Shown piece by piece: positions 1 through 8,293 of a stretch of DNA of 64,000 bases. The notes beneath the pieces are model-generated. The model was not told the origin of the DNA and made no database searches. It saw only the letters and a program-made list of their open reading frames with translations. The translations under genes were made by a program, and so were the position numbers. Source of the stretch: Lewinellaceae bacterium (GTDB lineage: Bacteria; Bacteroidota; Bacteroidia; Chitinophagales; Saprospiraceae); contig JACJXX010000002.1 of the NCBI GenBank assembly GCA_020636435.1, positions 4,154,001-4,218,000 on the forward strand, read 5' to 3'. Each line of letters begins with the position of its first letter. Position 1 is the stretch's first letter.

Positions 1-1
1 A

Positions 2-136
2 ACGAATTTGGAAATTGCCAAATTATTAAATAGCTGCCAAAAACAAGGGAGTTGGGCAATTAATTTCTTCAAGCCAGGCATTCCGGCAGCAAAATATGCC
101 CCAAAATCCGGTTTCCTGACTGAAAAAGAAGGTTAA
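2..136 (+). CDS. C-terminal end of an unidentified protein (partial)
   Basis: Frame 2 is open from the window edge to a TAA at 134-136, giving 44 residues with a protein-like composition, including the stretch WAINFFKPGIPAAKYAPKSG. I do not recognise the family. An open run of this length can arise by chance, so this is only a plausible tail of a gene that starts outside the window. The roughly 270 bp between it and the next gene hold a repeat but no other coding signal. Confidence 0.35.
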   Translation, partial: TNLEIAKLLNSCQKQGSWAINFFKPGIPAAKYAPKSGFLTEKEG

Positions 137-286
137 ATTAAGAATTAGGGCTGGCAATTCCATTTTTTGGCCGAAGTTCTTATTTTTGTGTCGCCAGCGA
201 AAATTCGCTAATTTGCCGGCAACGAATTTTTTCCATCGTTGTTTTCGTATATGCTACTGAACATAAATGCTATTCGAGTATTTTAG

Positions 287-371
287 CCACAAAGGCGCCA
301 AGGGCTCAAAGAACCACAATCCCGATAGCTATCGGGAAGTGCATCCTTAGTGTTTTTGTGTCTTAGTGGCA
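287..371. repeat. Imperfect inverted repeat with a perfect 16-bp palindrome
   Basis: A perfect palindrome, CCCGATAGCTATCGGG, lies at 321-336. It is flanked by loosely complementary arms, AGCCACAAAGGCGCCAAGGG on the left and TTTGTGTCTTAGTGGCAAAA on the right. A phrase like the right arm (CGTGTCTTCGTGGCAA) recurs near 37587, so this looks like a dispersed intergenic repeat. It forms the leader of the fadN-like gene at 406 and could fold as RNA. Confidence 0.6.
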
Positions 372-405
372 AAAGAACCATAAAACCTTACAATTCACAT
401 AATTA

Positions 406-2799
406 ATGAGCAGAAGAATCACCAAAGTAGCGGTCCTGGGTTCCGGTGTCATGGGCTCGGGCATTGCCTGCCACTTCGCCAATATCGGACTGGAAGTCCT
501 GATGCTGGACATCGTGCCGCCCGGCCTGGCCGAAGACAGCCGCAAGAGGCCTGCCGAACGCAACCGCATCGCCTACGAAGCCCTGCAAAAAGCCATAAAG
601 GGCAGGCCCGCCGCCCTTTATGACAAGAGCTACGCCTCCCGCGTCAGCATCGGCAATTTCGACGACGATTTCGAAAAGATCAAAGACTGCGACTGGATCA
701 TTGAGGTGGTCGTCGAACGCCTGGACATCAAAAAGCAAGTCTTCGAAAAAGTAGACCGCTACCGGGCGAAAGGGTCCCTGGTCACCTCCAATACTTCCGG
801 CATTCCCATTCATACCATGCTGGAAGGGCGCAGCGAGGACTTCCGCCAGCACTTCTGCGGCTCCCACTTTTTCAACCCGCCCCGCTACATGCGCCTGCTG
901 GAAATCATCCCCAGCCCGGAAACCAAACCGGAAGTGGTTGACTTCCTCATGCACTACGGCGACCGCTACCTGGGCAAGCAGACGGTATTGTGCAAGGATA
1001 CGCCCGCTTTCATCGCCAACCGGGTCGGCGTTTACGCCATGGCCAAAATCTATCAGCTCGCCACCGAGCTGGGCATGCGCATCGAAACCGTCGACCGCCT
1101 GACCGGCCCGGCCATCGGCCGCCCCAAGACCGGCACTTTCCGCCTGGGCGACCTGGTCGGGCACGATACGGCCGCCAACGTCATCCGGGGCATCAAACAA
1201 AACTGCCCGGATGATGAGCAGGCCGGAACCTTCGAAATCCCCGAATACCTGCAGTTCCTGCTCGACAACAAATTCCTCGGCAATAAATCCGGGCAAGGCT
1301 TTTACAAAAAAACCAAAGAACGCGACGAGAACGGCAGGAACGTGATCCACGCCCTCAACCTGAAAACGCTGGAGTACGAACCGCAGTCGCTTCCCGACCT
1401 GCCCAGCCTGAAGGCCACCAAACAGATCGACAACCTGCCCAAACGGATCAAAGCCCTTTTCGGCGCCGAGGACCGGGGCGGAAAACTCATCCGCAAATCC
1501 CTGCTCGGCCTGTTCGCCTACGTCTCCAACCGCGTCCCGGAAATTTCGGACAACCTCTACGCCATCGACGACGCTATGAAGGCCGGTTACGCCTGGGAAC
1601 TGGGGCCGTTTGAATACTGGGACATCATCGGCGCCAAAAAAGGCATCGAGCTGGCTGAAGAGAAAGGGGAAACCGTAGCCGCCTGGGTTAAAGAAATGGT
1701 GGCTGCCGGGCACGACAAATTCTACAAGCGCGAAGGCGGCCTCAAGAAATACTACGATGCGGCTTCCAAAGCCTACAAAGTGGTTCCCGGTTCCGATGAA
1801 TTCATCATCCTGGCCAACTACCGCGACCGCAAACCCGTACTGCAGAATAACGAAATGAGCCTGCACGATATCGGCGATGGCGTGCTGTGCCTGGAATTCA
1901 CCAGCCCGCACAATTCCATCGGCGACGGTATCCTGCGCGGGATCAACGAGGCTATCCAACTGGCGGAGGAAGGGGACTGGCAAGGCATAGTTATCGGCAA
2001 CAACGCCGCCAACTTCTCGGTCGGCGCCAACCTGATGCTGATCGCCATGCTGGCCTACAACCAGGAGTTCGACGAACTGAATATGGCCGTCAACCTGTTC
2101 CAGCAAAGCTCGATGCGCCTGCGGCATTCCGCCATCCCGGTGGTTACCGCTACCCAGGGCTATACCTTTGGCGGCGGCTGCGAGTTCCTTATGCACAGCG
2201 ACGCCGCCGTTTGCGCCGCCGAATCCTACATCGGCCTGGTGGAAGTGGGTGTCGGCCTCCTTCCGGGTGGCGGCGGCACCAAGGAATTCGCCTTGCGCGC
2301 CTCCGACCGTTTCTTTGAAGGGGATGTACAGATACCTACCCTCATCGAACAATTCAAGGCCATTGCCCTGGCCCGTGTAGGTACTTCTGCTCACGAGGCC
2401 TTCGACTATGGCTACCTCTTGCCCGGCAGAGACAGCATCGTACTGAACCGCGACCGCAACATCGCCGAGGCCAAGGCCAAAGTGCTGGAACTGGCACCGG
2501 GTTATACCCAGCCCCTACCCCGGCAGGATATTACCGTACTCGGGCGCCAGGGCCTGGCCGCGCTCTATGCCGCCGCTAATGAGCTGCGACTGGGCAACTA
2601 CGCCTCCGAACACGATATAAAGATCGCTCATAAGGTCTCCTGGGTGCTCTGCGGAGGCGACCTCACCGGTACGCAGCAGGTTTCCGAACAGTACCTGCTG
2701 GATATCGAACGGGAGGCGTTCCTCAGCTTGGCCAGCGAGCCCAAAACTCAGGAGCGCATCCAGCACATGCTAAAGACCAATAAGCCACTGCGCAATTAA
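406..2799 (+). CDS. fadN: 3-hydroxyacyl-CoA dehydrogenase / enoyl-CoA hydratase (FadN-like)
   Basis: This 797-residue bifunctional beta-oxidation enzyme hydrates 2-enoyl-CoA and oxidises 3-hydroxyacyl-CoA with NAD. The N-terminus carries a dinucleotide-binding fold (VAVLGSGVMGSGIA, residues 8-21) followed by the 3-hydroxyacyl-CoA dehydrogenase domains. The crotonase part comes last, at about residues 490-640, with an oxyanion-hole-type GYTFGGGCEF segment. The order dehydrogenase then hydratase matches the Bacillus FadN arrangement and is the reverse of E. coli FadB. The thiolase gene follows after 18 bp, so the two are probably one operon. The start is the first ATG of the frame and lacks a Shine-Dalgarno sequence, as is usual in Bacteroidota. 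A 663-codon open frame on the opposite strand is a composition artefact. Confidence 0.93.
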   Translation: MSRRITKVAVLGSGVMGSGIACHFANIGLEVLMLDIVPPGLAEDSRKRPAERNRIAYEALQKAIKGRPAALYDKSYASRVSIGNFDDDFEKIKDCDWIIEVVVERLDIKKQVFEKVDRYRAKGSLVTSNTSGIPIHTMLEGRSEDFRQHFCGSHFFNPPRYMRLLEIIPSPETKPEVVDFLMHYGDRYLGKQTVLCKDTPAFIANRVGVYAMAKIYQLATELGMRIETVDRLTGPAIGRPKTGTFRLGDLVGHDTAANVIRGIKQNCPDDEQAGTFEIPEYLQFLLDNKFLGNKSGQGFYKKTKERDENGRNVIHALNLKTLEYEPQSLPDLPSLKATKQIDNLPKRIKALFGAEDRGGKLIRKSLLGLFAYVSNRVPEISDNLYAIDDAMKAGYAWELGPFEYWDIIGAKKGIELAEEKGETVAAWVKEMVAAGHDKFYKREGGLKKYYDAASKAYKVVPGSDEFIILANYRDRKPVLQNNEMSLHDIGDGVLCLEFTSPHNSIGDGILRGINEAIQLAEEGDWQGIVIGNNAANFSVGANLMLIAMLAYNQEFDELNMAVNLFQQSSMRLRHSAIPVVTATQGYTFGGGCEFLMHSDAAVCAAESYIGLVEVGVGLLPGGGGTKEFALRASDRFFEGDVQIPTLIEQFKAIALARVGTSAHEAFDYGYLLPGRDSIVLNRDRNIAEAKAKVLELAPGYTQPLPRQDITVLGRQGLAALYAAANELRLGNYASEHDIKIAHKVSWVLCGGDLTGTQQVSEQYLLDIEREAFLSLASEPKTQERIQHMLKTNKPLRN

Positions 2800-2817
2800 T
2801 TTTAAAGAAAAACAACC

Positions 2818-3990
2818 ATGGAAGCATATATCGTAAAGGCCTATCGCTCCGCCGTAGGCAAAGCCAAAAAAGGAGGATTCCGGAATTACCGTTCCGACGA
2901 CCTGGCAGTAGACATCATCCAGCACCTGCTGGCTCAAACGCCGGAACTGGACCCCAAGCTGGTCGACGATGTCATCGTCGGCTGCGCCAACCCGGAAGGA
3001 GAACAAGGCCTGCAGATCGGCCGGCAAATCTCTTTGCGGGCACTGGGCAAGGAAGTGCCCGGCATGACCGTCAACCGCTACTGCGCTTCCGGCCTGGAGA
3101 CCATCTCCATCGCCGTAGCCAAGATCAAAGCGGGCATGGGCCACATCTTCGTCGCCGGCGGCACCGAAAACATGAGCATGATCCCCATGACGGGCTATAA
3201 GCTGGCGCCCAGCTACCAGGTGGCTTCCTCCACCCCCAACTACATCGCCAGCATGGGCCTTACCGCCGAAGCGGTGGCCAAAAAGTACAATATTTCCCGG
3301 GAGGCATCCGACGAGTTTGCCTACCGTTCCCATCAGAAAGCCGGCGCCGCTATCGCAGCCGGAAAATTCAAGAGCGAAATCGTGCCGGTGACCGTGGAGG
3401 ATGTCTATGTAAAAGACAATAAACGGGTGAAGAGCGAACATACCGTGGATACCGATGAAGGCGTGCGAACAGACACCAGCGTAGAAGTACTGGGCAAGCT
3501 GCGCCCCGCCTTTGCGATGGGCGGCATCGTCACCGCCGGCAACTCGTCCCAGACCTCCGACGGCGCTGCCTTCACCCTGGTGATGAGCGGAGAGATGGTC
3601 AAACAGCTGGGCCTACAGCCCATCGCCCGCCTGGCCGCCTGCTCCGTCGGCGGCGTCGAACCACTGTACATGGGCATTGGCCCCTGCGTAGCCATTCCCA
3701 AAGCCCTGCAACAAGCTGGCCTGAAACTGGCGGACGTCGATTTGATCGAACTCAATGAGGCCTTCGCCGCTCAATCACTGGCCGTTATCCAGGAAGCCGG
3801 CCTCAACCCGGATATCGTCAACGTCAACGGCGGGGCCATCGCGCTGGGGCACCCTCTGGGGTGCACCGGCGCTAAACTGTCCACTCAGCTTTTCAACGAG
3901 CTGCGGCGGCAGGGTAAAAAATATGGCATGGTGACGGCCTGCGTCGGCGGTGGGCAAGGCATTGCCGGCATCTACGAGCTGCTGAACTAA
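2818..3990 (+). CDS. fadA: Acetyl-CoA acyltransferase (3-ketoacyl-CoA thiolase)
   Basis: Thiolase of 390 residues that cleaves 3-ketoacyl-CoA to acetyl-CoA and a shortened acyl-CoA. The nucleophilic cysteine is in NRYCASGLET (Cys89), the conserved GGAIALGHPLGCTGAK motif carries the catalytic histidine near residue 347, and the C-terminal VTACVGGGQG motif carries the second cysteine. Length and motif order are normal for the family. It lies 18 bp after the FadN-like gene, which supplies its substrate. Degradative thiolase is preferred over the biosynthetic type because of this neighbour. Confidence 0.94.
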   Translation: MEAYIVKAYRSAVGKAKKGGFRNYRSDDLAVDIIQHLLAQTPELDPKLVDDVIVGCANPEGEQGLQIGRQISLRALGKEVPGMTVNRYCASGLETISIAVAKIKAGMGHIFVAGGTENMSMIPMTGYKLAPSYQVASSTPNYIASMGLTAEAVAKKYNISREASDEFAYRSHQKAGAAIAAGKFKSEIVPVTVEDVYVKDNKRVKSEHTVDTDEGVRTDTSVEVLGKLRPAFAMGGIVTAGNSSQTSDGAAFTLVMSGEMVKQLGLQPIARLAACSVGGVEPLYMGIGPCVAIPKALQQAGLKLADVDLIELNEAFAAQSLAVIQEAGLNPDIVNVNGGAIALGHPLGCTGAKLSTQLFNELRRQGKKYGMVTACVGGGQGIAGIYELLN

Positions 3991-3996
3991 TGGACA

Positions 3997-4089
3997 GGAT
4001 GACAGGATTCAACAGGATTAACAGGAATGGAGAAGGCGCCAAAAGCGCCTTCTTAAAAAATCCTGTAAATCTTGAAAATCCTGTCATCC
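3997..4089. repeat. Nested inverted repeat between convergent genes
   Basis: The outer arms GGATGACAGGATT (3997-4009) and AATCCTGTCATCC (4077-4089) are perfect complements. Inside them are ACAGGA (4021) and TCCTGT (4061), and in the centre a GC-rich hairpin. A single arm of the same phrase (TCCTGTAAATCTTGTCATCC) reappears near 51578, so this is a copy of a dispersed intergenic repeat placed between two convergent transcription units. Confidence 0.7.
4031..4053. terminator. Hairpin between convergent genes
   Basis: A 9-bp perfect stem, AGAAGGCGC / GCGCCTTCT, closes a 5-nt loop. Neither strand has a good U-tract after it (TAAAAAA follows on plus). Its place between the stop codons at 3990 and 4094 suggests a bidirectional stop or an mRNA 3' end. 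Confidence 0.5.
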
Positions 4090-4093
4090 CGTC

Positions 4094-7000
4094 TCATTTC
4101 ATCAACATCACATCCCCCTTAAACACCTCGGTGCGCCCGTCGACGAACTCTATCTCGGCGACGTAAACGAACAGGCCGGGGTCCAGGTCTTCATCACGGA
4201 AAGTCCCGTCCCATCCCTCCCCATTGTTATTGGGTAGAAAATCAAAAGCTTCATAGACCATGCTCCCGGTACGGCTAAAGACCCGGAGCGACTTCACCAG
4301 CACCACGGCATTATCGGCGTATACGGTAAAAAAGTCGTTGCTGCCATCCTCGTTCGGGCTGAAAGCATTGGGGATGAACACCCGGCGGTCCGTACGCACA
4401 TTGACCATCACAAAGTCATTCGCCCGGCAAAGGGTTATGGTGTCGAACACCTCGACAAAATAGCCGGTCGATAGAGTCGGCCTGATCAAGATGGCCTGGC
4501 CGGCCTCTTTGCTGACTGTGCTGTCGGCCAACGACCAGGTATACACTACATTGTCGCTGTTGGGCTGGGCGGTGAGCAGCAGGGAATCGCCCAGCTGCAG
4601 GCTGCGGGTATCTCCCAGTTCCACTGTCAGTTCCGGCGCGCCATTGACGATCTGGACAAATTCCTGCTCACACCCCGCCGCATCCTGGATGACAACGGTA
4701 TAGGTATCTGCAAACAAGGCGGAAAACTGCCGGGAAGAGCCAAATACTACCCCATCCAGAGAATAGCTGAAGGGGGGCGTGCCGCCGAAGGCAGTATCCA
4801 CGGCAATGGCCCCGCCATTTTCCCCGCTCACGCAGGTGACATCGGTAGCGGATAGCAGCGCCTGGATGAGATCAGGTTCTCCAAGGTCGAAACTCGCGGT
4901 GTCCTGACAGCCTTTTTCATTGGTAAGCACCACCGAATAGGCGCCGGCGCCCAGCCCGGAGGCCGTTTCCCCACTCGCTCCGTTCGACCAATCGTAGGCA
5001 AAGGACAAACCCGGCCCGGAAGCGATGGCCCGCAGCGCCCCATCCATATCGCCCTGGCAGCTCACCGGCGTTTCCAGCGCCACTTCCACCGACACGGGCG
5101 CTGCCGGCTGCGTCACCGTTGCTTCCGCCTCGTCCTGGCAGCCATCGGCGTTGGTAACCCGAACGGTATAAGCGCCGGCGGGCAGGCCACTGACGTTTTG
5201 GGTAACATCGCCGGTACTCCACAGGTAAGCGATGGGCGACCCGTTGGTTTCTACCGTGACTTCGGCGTCGCTGCCTTCAAAACAGGAAACCGCCTTTACT
5301 TCCGTAGCGGTGGCAATGAATTCTTCCGGTTCCGTTATGCTCAGGCTTACTTCCTGTTCACACCCGTTGGCATCCGTCACAGTCACCGAGTAGGAACCGG
5401 CGCAGAGGGCGACGGCGGTATCAGCAGAAGCCCCATGGCTCCAGTTGAACTGATAGTTTCCTACCCCGCCGCCCGCCATGACGGTGGCGGTTCCGTCGCA
5501 GAATTCAAAACAACTGGCGTCCTCCGTGCCCAGCACCTGGAGCGTCAGCAACTCCGGCTCCAAAACGTTGACGGCGAAGGTGGTGTCGAAAAACATATCC
5601 CTGATGGTAATGGTGTAAACGCCTGCCGGCAAGTCCGGTAGTACCACTTCTTCGTCAGCTTCGGCAATCGTCCCGTTGCCATTGATCGAATCATCGCTGT
5701 TTTGCCAGGTGTAAGTGTAGGGTGGCAGCCCGTTCATGGCTGAGAAAACGATCTGCCCATTCTCGTCGCCAAAGCAGGCCAGCGTGTCGGGCGTGAAGGA
5801 AGGAATGATGTCGGTAATGAATTCTACGGTGAAGCAGGTGTCCGCCGTGCAGCCGAAATCGTCATACGCCGTAACGCAACACACCGCGCCGCCGGCCAGC
5901 ATGTTGTTGGAAGGGCCGGCCGTACCGTCGCACCATTCGAACGCAAAATTGCCGGTAGCCCCTGTGGCGCTTACCGTAGCGATGCCATTGGCATTGCCTT
6001 CTCCGATGGCCGGCTGGGTTTGATCAACCTGAATGGAGATAGGAGGCAATACGGTGAGGGTGGTGTTGATGATGCTGTCGCAGCCGCGAAAGACCTGCAG
6101 GGTATCGGAATAGAAGCCCGGCTCCGTATAGGAAGAATTGCCCACGCTGAAACTGTCGCCGAAACAGATGGTGGTGTCCAGGTTGGTCATTGGGGTAATG
6201 TCTCCGGCATCGGAGACGGAAAGGGTAAAGATCCCTCGGTTGGCGTCTGCGTCGCCGTCCACCAGCAGATAATAGGTGTCTCCGGGATACAGGCAGGTGA
6301 CTTCCATGGATTCATCCAGGTCTTCGAAAGTATATTGGCTGGCGATATGCTGGAAAAAGCCGCTGCAGCTGCCGGACAACGGGCGGTACAGGCCCAGCTG
6401 AATGCCGATGGAGTCTATTTCCCGGGCAGATACCGCATCGATGGTGACGTGCCCGGAAGGAGGCGCGATAAACTGGAACCAGACCGACGACTGCAACACG
6501 AAGTTGGGGCTGAACGGGTCTCCCACGCTGGTGGCGCACAGATTGCCCACCGGCGCAGGCAACCCGACGGAGCCCCCTTCCGGCACCGCTCCCAGCATCA
6601 GGGCATCGCAGCGTTCATCCGGGGCATCTTCTACCCCTACGTTGATCACCTGCAGCCCGAACCGGCCCACTTCTGAATCCGGGACGGTGTAAGCCCCGTC
6701 GATGAGGACGTAGTAAGTGGTATTGGGCTGCGGGCACCGGAAATTCATGAACACGTTGTAAGTGCCATTGGGCGACGCCCAGCTGAGCAACTCAAAGGCG
6801 CCGTCGCAGGCATTATTGTCCGTCCCGTAGATAGCCAGCTGAATATCCAGGGAATCTCCGGCCACTTCCGGGTCGCTCAGCGCCTGGATCAGCAGGAGGG
6901 AACCGATATCGCTGCCGGTGGTGAATTCGAACCACATACCGTTCTCGTTGTTGAACCCGCCCTGATCGATCGGGTTGGGCTCTCCGGGGGCCAGGTCGCC

Positions 7001-7561
7001 GCAACGGTTGCTGTACAGCCCCTGGCTGAAGTTGCCCAGGGTGTCGCCGCGGGTAAGCATGCCCAGGTTTTCGGCGGTACAGGGTTCGCCGTTGGCGCCG
7101 GCGCCCGCTACTTCTATCGTAAAATTGACTTCCCCTGTGGAACTGCCGGTAGCCGGCAGGGCAAGGGTATAAGCTATGCTCTGGCCGGGGGCGGGAATGG
7201 CGAAATTGTCGCAAATCTGCTCCAGGCAGGATGGGGCAATGGGGCAACCGATGGGAAGAATGGGGTCGTTCTCAAAGGCTCGGAAACACACCTCCAACTG
7301 GGGAGGCAGGTCGGCGGCACAGGCATAACTCGCCGTGTACTGCTGGTTGGGCAGAGCAGTAAAACATAGGCCGGAATTGCTTTGAGGATAGGTAGACCAG
7401 CCTTCGCCTTCCACATTCACGCCCCACAACAGGTCCGGACCGGATAGGAAGTCATCGCAGTCGGAGGCAATAGCGCCGCTCTCGACGGTGAGCCGGACTT
7501 CTACCTGAGCCTTCGAGAGGAAAGGCTGAAAGAGCAAACATAGCAATAGAAAACGCTTCAT
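4094..7561 (-). CDS. T9SS secreted protein with SprB-type repeats and gliding-motility C-terminal domain
   Basis: Large exported surface protein of 1155 residues. A signal peptide (MKRFLLLCLLFQPFLSKAQ) opens the chain. Roughly residues 155-455 contain two copies of a beta-sandwich module resembling bacterial pre-peptidase C-terminal domains (WFEFTT and WFQFIAP, YYVLIDG and YYLLVDG). From about 510 to 1000 there are about six SprB-like repeats of the type CFGDENG..Y.WS.G......L.AG.Y.V.V.D..GC. The last 95 residues (VFIPNAFSPNEDGSNDFF to KGDVMLMK) are the gliding-motility-associated C-terminal domain that directs type IX secretion. It probably acts as an adhesin or motility surface protein; the ligand is unknown. 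Start chosen for its signal peptide. Confidence 0.9.
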   Translation of the reverse strand: MKRFLLLCLLFQPFLSKAQVEVRLTVESGAIASDCDDFLSGPDLLWGVNVEGEGWSTYPQSNSGLCFTALPNQQYTASYACAADLPPQLEVCFRAFENDPILPIGCPIAPSCLEQICDNFAIPAPGQSIAYTLALPATGSSTGEVNFTIEVAGAGANGEPCTAENLGMLTRGDTLGNFSQGLYSNRCGDLAPGEPNPIDQGGFNNENGMWFEFTTGSDIGSLLLIQALSDPEVAGDSLDIQLAIYGTDNNACDGAFELLSWASPNGTYNVFMNFRCPQPNTTYYVLIDGAYTVPDSEVGRFGLQVINVGVEDAPDERCDALMLGAVPEGGSVGLPAPVGNLCATSVGDPFSPNFVLQSSVWFQFIAPPSGHVTIDAVSAREIDSIGIQLGLYRPLSGSCSGFFQHIASQYTFEDLDESMEVTCLYPGDTYYLLVDGDADANRGIFTLSVSDAGDITPMTNLDTTICFGDSFSVGNSSYTEPGFYSDTLQVFRGCDSIINTTLTVLPPISIQVDQTQPAIGEGNANGIATVSATGATGNFAFEWCDGTAGPSNNMLAGGAVCCVTAYDDFGCTADTCFTVEFITDIIPSFTPDTLACFGDENGQIVFSAMNGLPPYTYTWQNSDDSINGNGTIAEADEEVVLPDLPAGVYTITIRDMFFDTTFAVNVLEPELLTLQVLGTEDASCFEFCDGTATVMAGGGVGNYQFNWSHGASADTAVALCAGSYSVTVTDANGCEQEVSLSITEPEEFIATATEVKAVSCFEGSDAEVTVETNGSPIAYLWSTGDVTQNVSGLPAGAYTVRVTNADGCQDEAEATVTQPAAPVSVEVALETPVSCQGDMDGALRAIASGPGLSFAYDWSNGASGETASGLGAGAYSVVLTNEKGCQDTASFDLGEPDLIQALLSATDVTCVSGENGGAIAVDTAFGGTPPFSYSLDGVVFGSSRQFSALFADTYTVVIQDAAGCEQEFVQIVNGAPELTVELGDTRSLQLGDSLLLTAQPNSDNVVYTWSLADSTVSKEAGQAILIRPTLSTGYFVEVFDTITLCRANDFVMVNVRTDRRVFIPNAFSPNEDGSNDFFTVYADNAVVLVKSLRVFSRTGSMVYEAFDFLPNNNGEGWDGTFRDEDLDPGLFVYVAEIEFVDGRTEVFKGDVMLMK

Positions 7562-7764
7562 GGATATCCTGTTTTTAGATAGCGGCAGAATCCGCCCACT
7601 GCCGAATGCAAAAAGGCCGCAATAACTAAAACCTTACATTGCTGGAGCAGGGGCTTCTTTTCAAAAAAGGATGAATATACAACAGAAGGGAGCGAAGTTT
7701 CTAAAAAAGAAGCTCGCGTGTATAAGAGGGAGACAGTTGCTGGCACAATTCCATAAGTATGGCA

Positions 7765-7793
7765 CAAATTTAACATTATTCTGCTAAACTCAA
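7765..7793 (-). promoter_or_regulatory. Candidate Bacteroidota promoter for the 1155-aa T9SS gene
   Basis: On the minus strand TTG (7793-7791) is followed after 18 nt by TAAATTTG (7772-7765), which matches the -7 consensus TAnnTTTG. The spacer is slightly short compared with the usual 19-21. The leader to the ATG at 7561 would be about 200 nt. Confidence 0.45.
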
Positions 7794-7887
7794 TAAGCAC
7801 CGCCTTGATTTATACGGACATCCGACAGCTTTTGGCAAACAGGCCTTTATCCATAGCCCGGGCTACCTGTCTAACATTGGCCACACG

Positions 7888-7999
7888 GGTTGTTGTCCGT
7901 TACCTGTTGTCCGTTGACCGCTGTTGCAACTTGCTGGCTGCCAAACGTATGGCTGCCCAGCGCAACGGACAACCATCAACGGGCAACCGACAACTGACC
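7888..7999. repeat. Inverted repeat of a GTTGTCCGTTG motif
   Basis: Within the 732-bp stretch 7562-8293, which contains no convincing gene, 7888-7916 carries GTTGTCCGTTACC and GTTGTCCGTTG. Their imperfect complements, CAACGGACAACC and CAACGGGCAACC, lie at 7963-7999. The arms would fold around the sequence at 7917-7962. Several short open frames here read through these repeats and are not credible genes. Confidence 0.55.
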
Positions 8000-8234
8000 A
8001 ACCTTAGACGAATACCCATAGCCCGCGTACGAGCTGTGCTGCTTTGGAAGGCCGTCGGCAAATCATAAATCAAACGTCTCAAACCAATAGAATGGCACCC
8101 ACATCAGCTGACAACTTCCCGTTGTTTGGTGACTTAGAGCGTGTTGGGGATTTATGGTTTTTACCCTTCTGTTCATCAGGATAAAATGGGCGATTTTTGA
8201 TGTGCGATGTGCTGCCGGGAACTCATTATAGCAA

Positions 8235-8266
8235 AGAAGGGCGCTTCCCGAAAGAAGCGCCCTTCT
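8235..8266 (-). terminator. Terminator-like hairpin after the giant T9SS gene
   Basis: A perfect 12-bp stem, AGAAGGGCGCTT / AAGCGCCCTTCT, encloses an 8-nt loop 28 bp downstream of the stop at 8294. The following minus-strand sequence, TTGCTATAATG, has only a weak U-tract. Confidence 0.6.
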
Positions 8267-8293
8267 GTTCTGACTATGATTTGTTAAAAATGC

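Noticed and set aside
403..2394. 663-codon open frame antisense to the fadN-like gene
   Set aside because: Shadow of a GC-rich coding strand; the sense protein has clear family motifs and the antisense product matches nothing I recognise.
7805..8068. 87-codon frame upstream of the 1155-residue T9SS gene
   Set aside because: Reads through an inverted repeat of GTTGTCCGTTG; no protein character.
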